From Streptosporangium becharense (GTDB lineage: Bacteria; Actinomycetota; Actinomycetes; Streptosporangiales; Streptosporangiaceae): a DNA stretch of 64,000 bases. The stretch spans positions 124,001 through 188,000 of the forward strand of contig NZ_JACHMP010000001.1 in NCBI RefSeq assembly GCF_014204985.1, in the 5' to 3' direction. This document shows, piece after piece, positions 16,817-25,264 of this stretch. Position 1 is the first letter of the stretch; each line of letters begins with the position of its first letter. The notes beneath the pieces are model-generated. The model did not search any database. It was given only the letters and a program-made list of their open reading frames with translations, and was not told the DNA's origin. Position numbers and translations under genes: made by a program.

Positions 16817-18259
16817 GTGACTGCCACCGTTTCGGCCTCCCCCTCACCATCGACGCGGGGCACCCGGCCTCGTGACACCGTGTACGTCCTGGTCCGGGCG
16901 GCCGAGGACGAGGCGGGCCTGGCCGCGGCGCCTGACGCGATCGCGGCCGAGCTGCGGAAGACCGGCACCGGCGTGCTCGTCCTGGAGAGCCGCCGGGACC
17001 GCGACCCGGCGCTCCCCGCGGCGGTGAACCACGTCATCGCGGACGCCGGAGGGCGTGTGGTCGTCCTGGTCGCCACGCCGCTGACCATGCCCGCCTGCCT
17101 GGAGGTCGCCGCCGGCCTGCCCCGGCACGTCGTCGGCGTCGTCGGCCTCGGCACCGCGCCGTCCGCCGAGGCCGCCGGATCCGCGCGGCCGCTGCTGCTC
17201 GCGGATCTGACGGCCGACGCCCGGCCCGCCGGGGAGATCCGCGCCGCCTGCGAAACCCCGGGCGCCAAGTCCGTCCTGTGGAACGGCATGCGGCACGGCC
17301 CGGACCTCACGCCGCGCCTCCTGGCCGCGGAGATCGCCGCGTACGCCGAGGAGATCGCCCAGCCGCCCGGCTCGTGGCGGCGGGTGGTCCCCGAGGTACC
17401 GGGAACGGCGCGCACTGCGCGACTGGCCGACGGGACCACCCTGGCCTACACCGAGTACGGCGCCGGCGACCGGGTGATCATCACTGCTCAGATGGGTTTC
17501 CCTCCCGAGCCCAACTACCCCTCCCTGCTGGCGTCGGCACCCGTGAACGCCCGCGTGCTCGCGGTCACCCTGCGGGGCTTCCGGCCCTCCGACACGGTCG
17601 AGCACGATCTGGGCCTCGGCTGGCTGTCCCGGTGGGCCGACGACATCGCCGAACTGGCCACCGTCCTCGGCATCGAGAGGTTCCACTACACCGGCGGCTC
17701 CCATGGCGGAGGCGTCGGCTGGTACCTGGCCGAGCGCCACCCGCACCGGCTCGACGGCTACATCGGCGTGGTCTCCGGCCCGCACGACCGCGAGAACGAC
17801 ACCTCCTCCTCGGTCGCCCGGCGCTCCATCAACGACGCCTGGCCCGACGAGGCCGCGGTGCGCAGGCACGTCGAAGACCTCGTGTTCGGACCGCCGACGC
17901 ACCCGAGGCGGGCTCGCAGGCGTGCCCTGCTCATCGACGGAATCGTCGCCGACTACAAGGAGATGACCCCGCAGGAGGCCCGCATCAACCAGGGCAAGCC
18001 CTGGCCGCAGGCCGCCACCGACGCCGCGCTGGCCGCGGTGCTGCGCACCGTCGAGGTGCCCACCCTGCTCCTCAGCGGCGTCCAGGATGTGATCATCTCC
18101 GCGGACGCCGCGTTCCGCGCCTCCTCGTCGGTGCCCCTGGCCAAGTCCGTGCTGTGGCAGGACGAGGGGCACATGACCTGGGAGGAGGCCCCCGACCGCC
18201 TGGTCGGCGAGGTCGCGCTCTTCCTCGACGAACTCGACGCCACCGGAGGGACCCGATGA
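16817..18259 (+). CDS. Alpha/beta hydrolase with extra N-terminal domain
   Basis: 480 residues. The C-terminal half (about 195-475) is an alpha/beta hydrolase: LADGTTLAYTEYGAGD, nucleophile elbow GGSHGGG, a Cys-free cap region, an acid in LSGVQDVIIS and His in DEGHMTWEE. The N-terminal ~180 residues have Rossmann-like alternation (VYVLVRAAEDE, GRVVVLVATPL, VVGVVGLG) but match no domain I can name. The start is GTG at 16817-16819 with AAGGAA upstream. It overlaps the next esterase by ATGA. The double architecture suggests a specialised hydrolase, perhaps acting on a large or CoA-linked substrate. Confidence 0.85.
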   Translation: MTATVSASPSPSTRGTRPRDTVYVLVRAAEDEAGLAAAPDAIAAELRKTGTGVLVLESRRDRDPALPAAVNHVIADAGGRVVVLVATPLTMPACLEVAAGLPRHVVGVVGLGTAPSAEAAGSARPLLLADLTADARPAGEIRAACETPGAKSVLWNGMRHGPDLTPRLLAAEIAAYAEEIAQPPGSWRRVVPEVPGTARTARLADGTTLAYTEYGAGDRVIITAQMGFPPEPNYPSLLASAPVNARVLAVTLRGFRPSDTVEHDLGLGWLSRWADDIAELATVLGIERFHYTGGSHGGGVGWYLAERHPHRLDGYIGVVSGPHDRENDTSSSVARRSINDAWPDEAAVRRHVEDLVFGPPTHPRRARRRALLIDGIVADYKEMTPQEARINQGKPWPQAATDAALAAVLRTVEVPTLLLSGVQDVIISADAAFRASSSVPLAKSVLWQDEGHMTWEEAPDRLVGEVALFLDELDATGGTR

Positions 18260-19770
18260 CGGCCGACACCACCATGGAGATCACGCTCCCCGTGGGACGC
18301 GTCCGGGGCGTCCGGCGCCACGGCTGGTCGGAGTTCCGGGGCATCCCCTACGCCGCGCCGCCCGTGGGCACGCGCAGGTTCCGCTCCCCGCAGCCGCACG
18401 GCGCCTGGTCCGATGTGCTCGACGCCACCCGGTTCGGCCCGGTCTGCCCGCAGGAGTTCGACGCGATCGACGCCGCCATGGGCGCCGACGACCAGCCGCA
18501 GTCCGAGGCCGGCTGCCTCACGCTGTCGGTCTGGCGACCGGAACAGGCCGCATCCGGGTCAGGTCTGCCCGTCATGGTGTGGATCCACGGGGGTGCCCTG
18601 TCCAGCGGTGCGTCGTCCTGGCCGCAGTACGACGGGAGGGCCTTCGCCCGGGACGGGATCGTCTTCGTCGGCGTCAACTACCGCCTGCACGCGCTGGGTT
18701 TCCTCGACTTCGGCCGGTTCGGCGCGGACGACGGGCGCCCGACGACGAACCTCGGCCTCCAGGACGCCGAACTGGCCCTGCGGTGGGTCCGCGCCAACAT
18801 CGCCGCGTTCGGGGGTGATCCGGAGAACATCACGATCTTCGGGGAGTCCGCCGGCGGCGCGATGGTGAACGGCCTCGTCGCCTCACCGACCGCCCGCGGC
18901 CTGTTCCGCAGAGCGGTGATGCAGTCCGGTACCTGCGTGCGGCTCATCGAGCACGAGGCGGCGGGGCAGATCACGCGCAACGCCTGCCGCCTCCTGGGCG
19001 TCGCGCCGGACGACCGCGCGGCACTCCAAGCCGTGCCGGTGCGGGAACTGGTCGGGCTGGTGGGCATCCCCGGCCTGCTGGAGGGGGTGGACACCCCGGT
19101 CACCTTTCCCTGGTTGTTCACCCGCGATCCCGCCGGACTCGACCTCGACGGGCTGGAGGCGGTCGATGCGGGCCGCGCCGACGGGCTCGAGCTGATCCTG
19201 GGCTGGACGGCGGACGAGTACCGGCTCCGCCGGCTCACCCGTGCCCCGGACGGCCTCCCCGAGGACCTCTCCCCGCTCGGCGACCTCACCGGAGCGCTGC
19301 TCGCCGCGCACGCCCGGCACCGCCCCGAGCTCGATCCGGTGGAGCTCAGCGAGGCGGTGCTGAACCACCAGCACTTCTACGCCCCCGCCCTGCGGATCGC
19401 CGACGCCCACGCGCGCCGCGGCGGCAGCGTCCACCTGTACGAGTTCCGCTGGCGCTCCCCCGTGCTCGGTGGACGGCTCGGCTCCTGCCATGCCCTGGAG
19501 ATCCCGTTCGTCTTCGACCGTGCGGTGGCCCCGGCCTTCCACGGCCCCCTGCCGCTGCCCGCCCGTCTGGTGGAGGTGATGCACGGCTCCTGGGCCGCCT
19601 TCGCCCGCGACGGGAATCCGTCCGTGCCCGGGCTCGTCTGGCCCGCCCACCGTCCGGGCTCCCGGTTCACCGCCGTCTTCGACACCGATTCCCGCGTCGT
19701 CGAGGACCTTCACCCCGACCTGGCCGCGCTCTGGGAGCGGGCACGGCCCGAGCAGATCGGAATCCAATGA
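18256..19770 (+). CDS. Type B carboxylesterase
   Basis: 504 residues, closely similar in layout to the esterase at 12960-14459. It has FRGIPYAAPPVGTRRF, oxyanion VWIHGGALSSG, nucleophile elbow GESAGG (Ser198) and CHALEIPFVF with the catalytic His, plus TADEYRLRRL after the acid position. It has no signal peptide. It is coupled by ATGA overlaps to the hydrolase before and the dehydratase homologue after. Two paralogous esterases in the two divergent arms suggest a diester, or two related esters, as substrate. Confidence 0.93.
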   Translation: MTADTTMEITLPVGRVRGVRRHGWSEFRGIPYAAPPVGTRRFRSPQPHGAWSDVLDATRFGPVCPQEFDAIDAAMGADDQPQSEAGCLTLSVWRPEQAASGSGLPVMVWIHGGALSSGASSWPQYDGRAFARDGIVFVGVNYRLHALGFLDFGRFGADDGRPTTNLGLQDAELALRWVRANIAAFGGDPENITIFGESAGGAMVNGLVASPTARGLFRRAVMQSGTCVRLIEHEAAGQITRNACRLLGVAPDDRAALQAVPVRELVGLVGIPGLLEGVDTPVTFPWLFTRDPAGLDLDGLEAVDAGRADGLELILGWTADEYRLRRLTRAPDGLPEDLSPLGDLTGALLAAHARHRPELDPVELSEAVLNHQHFYAPALRIADAHARRGGSVHLYEFRWRSPVLGGRLGSCHALEIPFVFDRAVAPAFHGPLPLPARLVEVMHGSWAAFARDGNPSVPGLVWPAHRPGSRFTAVFDTDSRVVEDLHPDLAALWERARPEQIGIQ

Positions 19771-21887
19771 TCGCCGCCCTCGTCGGAGCCGACATCCCGT
19801 CGGCCCTCGTCCGCGCCTGCGGCCTGGAGCCGCGCCGTATCGGCCTGTGCGAGGCGGAGAACGCGCTGCAGGACCCGGACGTGGCCTGCGTCGTGTTCTC
19901 TCACCTGCGTGCCTGCTACGCCCAGGCGTACCACCGCTGGTACGCCGAACTGCGGGACGTCCGGAAGACCCCCGAGCTGGTCCTGCTCGACCTGCCGATG
20001 ACCGAAGGCCCCGGTGCGCGCGCCTACGCCCTCGCCCGGCTGCGCCAGGCCGGGGACCGGCTCTCCCCCCTCACCGGCGTCCGCCTCGACGAGGCGGCCC
20101 TCCTGCGCGAGTTGCGCGCCGCGGTCGAGCCTTCCGGGACCACGGGGACGGTTCCGGACAGCCGGTCCCCGCGGGCGGTGATCGTCGGCGCCGAGGAGGT
20201 CCCCGACTCCGTCTACAGGGTGACCGGGGCCGGCCTGACCGTGGTCGCGACCGAGGGGCCCGCGGGGTACGGCTCCGGTGCGGGCGCTGACGCCGAGACC
20301 GCCGGGACCGACCCGTGGAAGATCCTGCTCGACCGGCACTTCGCCCGCGCGAGCACGACGTCCAAGGCGTCCCTCATCCGGCGCGCCGAAGCGCTCCGCG
20401 CCTTGGCCTCCCGAGCCGGCGCGGACACCGTGGTCTTCGCCGCCGATCCCCTCGACGACGCGGCGGCCTGGCTGCGCGCTCTGCTGCTGCGCGCCGACGC
20501 CGCCCCGCGGGTGACCACCCTGCCCGAACTCGAATCCGGGGGCGTGCGGCCGACTCCTCAGGAGAGCCCCGCGGTGGTGGCCGGCAAGCGATCCACGCCT
20601 TCGACGAGCTCCGCCGCGAGAACCGGACGGGAAGGCGGACGGTCACGGAAGTCACTGGCGGTGATCTCCACGTTCGGCGCCTACCAGCGGGAATGGTTCG
20701 CCTCGATCCGCTCCCGCGCCGCGGCGGGCGAGCCGTTCGCCGTGGTGAACGCCGACACCCCGCAGGAGATCCTGCGCGCTCTCGACATCCCGTTCGTCGT
20801 CAACCAGTGGTGGGCGTCGATCGTCGCGGCCAAACAGGCGACCCCGCGTTTCCGCCGCGCGCTCGCCGAGCACGGCTTCCCCACCGACAACGAGGCCTAC
20901 AGCAGCCAGGGCCTCGCCGCCCTCTTCGTTCCGGACGAGGAGGCACCCTGGGGCGGTCTTCCCCGTCCTTCCCTCCTCCAGACGGTGCGCAGCGAGGACG
21001 CCCTGGTCGGGATCTTCGAACAGTGGGCCGAGGCCGGCGGAGCCGATCTGATCACCTTCGACCGCTCGGCGGAGACCCGGCGGGAGTTCCCGCTGACCTG
21101 GTGGGACGACCTGCCGGACAGATGGGAGGAGACGCTGGAGCCCGAGCGGCTCGACCTCATGACCGCCCAGATCCGCGAGAGCATCGCCGTCATCGAACGC
21201 AGAACCGGCCGTCGCCTCGACCCGGAGCGCCTGACGTCGGTGCTGCACCTGGTCAACGAGCAGGAGGAGTACTACCGCAGGATCCGCGATCTCGTCGCCG
21301 CCACCTCGCCCGCCCCCGTCAGCATCGCCGACACCATGCCCGCGACGATGATCCCCCAGTGGCACCGCGGCACCGAGTGGGGCCGCGACGCCGCCCGCGA
21401 CCTGCACGCCGAAGTGGCGCGACGGGTCGACCGGGGCGAGGCGGTCTGCGCGCGCGAACGCGTCCGGGTGATGTGGGTGGGACGGGGCACCTGGCAGAAC
21501 ATGCGGCTCTACCAGGCGTTCGGGGAGAGCCACGGCGCCGTGTTCGTCTGGTCCATGTACCTGGGGCTCGCCGCCGACGGCTACCTCCGCTACTTCGACA
21601 GGGGACGCGACCCCCTGCGGTCGCTGGCCGCACGGTTCCTCACGATGGGCGACGAACTGCGCATGCCGAGCTGGTCGGCCGCATGGCACGTCGCCGAGGC
21701 GAGACGGCATCGCGTCGACGCCGTCGTCGGCATCGCCGACGCCGAGCCGCACGTCCTGGACGAACTCGAACGCGAAGGCCTGCCGGTCCTGCGGATACGG
21801 GCCGACAACCTGAGCCTGGACGGGGGCGGGCCCGCCGAGCACCGGATCGGCGCCTTCCTCGACGAGCACTTCGGCCGCCTCCGTTAG
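19767..21887 (+). CDS. Double-length 2-hydroxyacyl-CoA dehydratase family protein
   Basis: 706 residues that read as two fused halves of the HgdB/BcrB superfamily (2-hydroxyacyl-CoA dehydratase/benzoyl-CoA reductase). The N-half has IPSALVRACGLEPRRI and VVFSHLRACYAQAYHRWY; the C-half has AVVNADTPQEIL, IPFVVNQWWASIVAAKQ and RVRVMWVGRGTWQNM. Normal family subunits each bind an Fe-S cluster through several Cys. Here the N-half keeps Cys18, 28, 41 and 50, while the C-half has a single Cys (EAVCARER) and reads YSSQ where a Cys is usual. No activator ATPase is in the window. It may be an oxygen-tolerant or repurposed relative, and dehydratase activity is unproven. Confidence 0.75.
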   Translation: MIAALVGADIPSALVRACGLEPRRIGLCEAENALQDPDVACVVFSHLRACYAQAYHRWYAELRDVRKTPELVLLDLPMTEGPGARAYALARLRQAGDRLSPLTGVRLDEAALLRELRAAVEPSGTTGTVPDSRSPRAVIVGAEEVPDSVYRVTGAGLTVVATEGPAGYGSGAGADAETAGTDPWKILLDRHFARASTTSKASLIRRAEALRALASRAGADTVVFAADPLDDAAAWLRALLLRADAAPRVTTLPELESGGVRPTPQESPAVVAGKRSTPSTSSAARTGREGGRSRKSLAVISTFGAYQREWFASIRSRAAAGEPFAVVNADTPQEILRALDIPFVVNQWWASIVAAKQATPRFRRALAEHGFPTDNEAYSSQGLAALFVPDEEAPWGGLPRPSLLQTVRSEDALVGIFEQWAEAGGADLITFDRSAETRREFPLTWWDDLPDRWEETLEPERLDLMTAQIRESIAVIERRTGRRLDPERLTSVLHLVNEQEEYYRRIRDLVAATSPAPVSIADTMPATMIPQWHRGTEWGRDAARDLHAEVARRVDRGEAVCARERVRVMWVGRGTWQNMRLYQAFGESHGAVFVWSMYLGLAADGYLRYFDRGRDPLRSLAARFLTMGDELRMPSWSAAWHVAEARRHRVDAVVGIADAEPHVLDELEREGLPVLRIRADNLSLDGGGPAEHRIGAFLDEHFGRLR

Positions 21888-21910
21888 CGGCTGCCGGAGA
21901 CGCCCCATGA

Positions 21911-21946
21911 AGAAGGCCTCCACCGGCAAACCGGTGGAGGCCTTCT
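21911..21946. terminator. Perfect 16-bp stem-loop, bidirectional terminator
   Basis: The arms at 21911-21926 and 21931-21946 pair perfectly around a CAAA loop. The element lies in the 74-bp gap between the converging dehydratase gene and the second MarR gene, without a T-run. Confidence 0.8.
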
Positions 21947-21961
21947 CCGTCGTCCAGGTCG

Positions 21962-22474
21962 TCAGCCCCTGCTCGGGACCTCGGCGGACTGCGCCAGGCG
22001 AGGGGGAACCTCGTCCCGGTCGCGGATCGGGGAGCCCAGACCTTCGGCGCAACGGCGGAGCAGCGACTCCAGAAGCGTGGTCTCCTCCGCGCTCAGCCGC
22101 GCGCACATCCGCGCCTCGAGCTCGTTGGCCTCACGCTCGCACTCGAAGATCACCTCTTCGCCCTTCCGCGTGAGCCGGGCCTCGAGGATCCGGCCGTGGT
22201 CGGGAGAACGCCGCCGTTCGACCAGCCCCGCGGCGATGAGGCTCTTGAGGACCTGGTTGGCGCCCTGGGCGGTCACCCCCGTCCACCGCGACAGGTCGGC
22301 GTTGGACATGTTCGGGATCCTCCGGAGGGCGAACATGCTGACGTACTCGGCCTCGCTGACCCCGTAGGCGGCCAGCCGCTCCGTCAACAGCTGCTGGAAG
22401 ACACGATTCACATGGCGGAGGCCATGGCGCAGAGTCGGTTCCGGACTCTGCGCGGGGTTGCGTTCCAGACTCAC
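21962..22474 (-). CDS. MarR family transcriptional regulator
   Basis: 170 residues. The MarR winged helix is visible in SEAEYVSMFALRRIPNMSNADLSRWTGVTAQGANQVLKSLIAAGLVERRRSP, with the wing at DHGRILEARLTRKGEE. The C-terminal dimer helices are rich in Glu and Arg. The start is GTG at 22472-22474. It lies inside the catabolic island near the importer lipoprotein and CoA-transferase, whose promoters carry TCAAG-N3-CYTGA palindromes, but I found no such palindrome before its own gene. Either this protein or the MarR at 6519 could be the regulator of those sites. Confidence 0.92.
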   Translation of the reverse strand: MSLERNPAQSPEPTLRHGLRHVNRVFQQLLTERLAAYGVSEAEYVSMFALRRIPNMSNADLSRWTGVTAQGANQVLKSLIAAGLVERRRSPDHGRILEARLTRKGEEVIFECEREANELEARMCARLSAEETTLLESLLRRCAEGLGSPIRDRDEVPPRLAQSAEVPSRG

Positions 22475-22529
22475 GGTTGCACCTTACCCACCGGCGACGA
22501 CCGCGAGCGGGCGGCCCGCCCCGGGGTGA

Positions 22530-23423
22530 TCAACGGCCGTCGCCTCGGGCACCCGGCCCGGCGCGCTCGGTGAGGAAGGGGAGGACGGCTTCCATGAACG
22601 GCTCGAAGGCCTCCTCGTGGATGCCATGCCCGGAATCGATCTCCACCTTGGTGATACGCGGGTTCATGGCCGCCATCCTGTCGATCACCTCCGGCTCCAC
22701 CAGGCACGGCGGCCGGGCGGCCCAGAGGAACAGGGTCGGGACGGTCAGGCGCTCGACGGCCTGCCACTGCCCGGTGTCGAACAGCTCGTCGCGTTCCAGG
22801 TGGGAGTCGCCCAGCAGCCTGTGCACGTCCGACCGCCAGGTGTACCGGCCGGAGTCGGCGGGCCGTACCAGCGTATCGACCCGTGTGTCGAGATCGTCAC
22901 CGTGCAGGTGCGGGTACTCCCGGGCGACGTGCTCGCGGGCCGCCTCCCAGGAGGTGAACGACTCGGGCGACCGGTCATGGTCGGCGCGGACGGCCTCGCG
23001 GACCGTCTTCCCGGGAGGGCCGCCGTCCTCCAGGACGAGTCCCCGGAGGCGGTCGGGACGGCGCGAGGCGTACACCAGGGAGGTGCACGAGCCCATCGAG
23101 TGGCCGACCAGGAGGTAGGGCTCCGGGATGACCTGGTCGGCGAAGGTCTCGTAGTCCTCCAGGAAGTCGATCAGGTGGTAGCGCCCGTCTTCGGCCCATG
23201 CCGAGTCGCCGTGTCCCCGCTGTTCGAGGGCGACCACGTGGAACCGGTCGCTGAGCCGCTCGGCGACCCGGTTCCAGGTCTCGACGACGGCCGTCCGGCC
23301 GTGCAGCAGGGAGACGACCGGGCGGCCGGGGTCGCCCCAGGACAGATAGCGGTGCCTGCGCCCGTTGAGCAGGATGCCCCGGACGACGGGGCCGGCTGCG
23401 GAGTTCGTGTGGCCGCTCATCAT
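22530..23423 (-). CDS. Alpha/beta fold hydrolase
   Basis: 297 residues, a classical single-domain alpha/beta hydrolase. It has the oxyanion HGRTAVVETW region, LEQRGHGDSAW, nucleophile elbow GHSMGS, an acid-bearing strand after LFLWAARP, and the catalytic His in DSGHGIHEEAF. No signal peptide is present. The ATG overlaps the stop of the importer lipoprotein gene (ATGATGA), so the two are cotranslated. It probably hydrolyses the compound taken up through that lipoprotein. Confidence 0.9.
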   Translation of the reverse strand: MMSGHTNSAAGPVVRGILLNGRRHRYLSWGDPGRPVVSLLHGRTAVVETWNRVAERLSDRFHVVALEQRGHGDSAWAEDGRYHLIDFLEDYETFADQVIPEPYLLVGHSMGSCTSLVYASRRPDRLRGLVLEDGGPPGKTVREAVRADHDRSPESFTSWEAAREHVAREYPHLHGDDLDTRVDTLVRPADSGRYTWRSDVHRLLGDSHLERDELFDTGQWQAVERLTVPTLFLWAARPPCLVEPEVIDRMAAMNPRITKVEIDSGHGIHEEAFEPFMEAVLPFLTERAGPGARGDGR

Positions 23424-24961
23424 TCGCTCTCGATCCAGAACAGGGAACTGGGCTGGAGGACCACCGTGTCCTGCAGGCCCTCACGGACGCCGTAGCTGAA
23501 GACCGCCCCGGTGACGGGCACGATCGGCGTCCACTCCTCGAAGGTGCGCAGCACCTTCTCCGACGCCGCTGCCGCCCCGTCCTGCGGCGCGCCGAGCAGT
23601 TCCTGACCGTACCCCTCCATCTTGTCATTGGAGCAGCCGGCGTAGATGCACTTCGTCTCGGAGGTGTCGAAGGCCCCGATGAAGGACTGCGCGATGTTGA
23701 AGCTGCCGCTCTCCACGATGTTGAGCTCGAAGGATCCGTCCAGGGAGTTGCTGATGAACTGCTGGTCCTCGACGGGGGTGGGCTTGATCTCGATGCCGAG
23801 CGGGGTGAGCATCTGCTGCAGGGCGACGGCGACGCGGCCTTCGATCTCGGTGCTGCTGGCGAAATAGCTCGCCGACACCGTGCACCCGTTCTCGCAGGCG
23901 GTGCCCTTGAGCAGTTCACGGGCCTTGGCGACGTCCTGTCGCGGATAGACCTCCACGGGCACCGGATAGGTCGCGGGTACGGGGTACGGGCCGGACTGGA
24001 CCTTCGCCGCGTCGCCGTAGGCGACCTTGGCGAGGGCCGCCCTGTCCACGGCCCAGGCGAGGGCCTGGCGCAGCCGGACGTCGGAGAACAGCGAGCCCGA
24101 CCGGTTGTTGGGGATAAGGTACAGGCTGGCGAGCCGTTGGACGTTCTTGATCACCGCGCCGTCGGAGACCTGGCGCGCCGACGACGCCGAGAGCATGGGG
24201 GCGACGTCGATCTCGCCGCCGTTGAGCCGGGTGGCCGAGGTGACCGGGTCGGAGATGACGGAGAACTCGATCCGTTTCACCTTCGGTTTGGGCCCGCCGA
24301 AGTTCTCGTTGCGCACGAGGGCGAACTTCTTGCTCGTCGGGTCGCCGTCGGGTACGTACGCGCCGGAGAAGACGGGATTGCTGGAGAAGTAATCCTTCGC
24401 CTCGGCGGCCGCGGCCGGGATGATGCTGTAGGACGGGATCGCCAGCTGCTGGTCGAAGTAGGTGTCGGCCTGCTTCAGTTCGATCACCACGGTGTCGTCC
24501 TCGGGAGCGGTCACCGAGGCGAGGTTCTTGGCCTCCTGGGCGTTGGGGCCGGGGGTGTCCCTGACCCTCTCCAGGGACGCGACGACGTCCTTGCCGGTCA
24601 GCGGTGTGCCGTCGGAGAATTTCAGGCCGGGCTTCAGCTTGATGGTGTAGGTGCGCCGGTCGCCGGCCGCGGTCATCTTCTCCACGAGGACCGGTGAGGT
24701 CTCCGTCGCCGAACCCTTCTTGAAGGCGAAGAGCGTGGCGCTGGTCAGGCTGATGATCTGGTTGTCGACGAGCAGCGGGCCGGAGATGGGGTCGATCGAC
24801 CGCGCGTTGGTGGTGAGGTCGATCCGCACCGTGTCGCTCCCGGCGGCGTTCTCCCCTGCTCCTCCCCCTCCCCCGCCGCCACAGGCGGTCGCGGTGCCCA
24901 GCAGGGCCAAGGCCGCGGCGGCGCCGCGCAGGCGTGCGCGCCACCGAGGGGATTCGACCAT
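23420..24961 (-). CDS. ABC transporter substrate-binding lipoprotein (SBP family 5)
   Basis: 513 residues. The N-terminal signal peptide with lipobox TATAC (Cys27) and a glycine-rich linker mark an exported lipoprotein. The mature part is a family 5 (Dpp/Opp-type) binding protein: YTIKLKPGLKFSDGTPLTGKDVVASLERVRD is the family signature, followed by LRQALAWAVDRAALAK. It is the only binding protein in the window and should serve the importer at 7824-11549, about 12 kb away, since that operon lacks one. Operator palindromes at 25095 and 25211 lie upstream. Confidence 0.93.
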   Translation of the reverse strand: MVESPRWRARLRGAAAALALLGTATACGGGGGGGAGENAAGSDTVRIDLTTNARSIDPISGPLLVDNQIISLTSATLFAFKKGSATETSPVLVEKMTAAGDRRTYTIKLKPGLKFSDGTPLTGKDVVASLERVRDTPGPNAQEAKNLASVTAPEDDTVVIELKQADTYFDQQLAIPSYSIIPAAAAEAKDYFSSNPVFSGAYVPDGDPTSKKFALVRNENFGGPKPKVKRIEFSVISDPVTSATRLNGGEIDVAPMLSASSARQVSDGAVIKNVQRLASLYLIPNNRSGSLFSDVRLRQALAWAVDRAALAKVAYGDAAKVQSGPYPVPATYPVPVEVYPRQDVAKARELLKGTACENGCTVSASYFASSTEIEGRVAVALQQMLTPLGIEIKPTPVEDQQFISNSLDGSFELNIVESGSFNIAQSFIGAFDTSETKCIYAGCSNDKMEGYGQELLGAPQDGAAAASEKVLRTFEEWTPIVPVTGAVFSYGVREGLQDTVVLQPSSLFWIESE

Positions 24962-25094
24962 GGGATCTCCTTATCTTCTCGGGTGACGCGCGACGATCGG
25001 GACATCCGAACGGCACCACCCTGGACAAGCAGCCGAAATGTCACATCGAGCCACCTCGGCGCGCCGTAAACGTAAGAAAGCCACCTCCAGCTTG

Positions 25095-25107
25095 TCAAGC
25101 ATCTTGA
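25095..25107. promoter_or_regulatory. MarR-type operator before the importer lipoprotein
   Basis: TCAAGCATCTTGA is a perfect TCAAG-N3-CTTGA palindrome followed by TATC. It lies 134 bp upstream of the lipoprotein start in the divergent gap 24962-25264. Confidence 0.65.
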
Positions 25108-25210
25108 TATCCATGCTTCGTCGCGACACCGTCCTGCGACATCCCCGAAACCGGGAATCCCTTCGGGGGCGCCGCGAGCCAGGGTCGACGCCGGCGACAC
25201 TGGCGGAATA

Positions 25211-25223
25211 TCAAGCTGCCTGA
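25211..25223. promoter_or_regulatory. MarR-type operator before the CoA-transferase
   Basis: TCAAGCTGCCTGA is flanked by AATA and TATT, so the outer arms AATATCA/TGATATT also form a perfect inverted repeat over 25207-25227. It lies 42 bp before the CoA-transferase start, where it would block RNA polymerase. Confidence 0.68.
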
Positions 25224-25264
25224 TATTACTGTCACCATCCCGCCCCTCCGACCGAAGGACTGCG

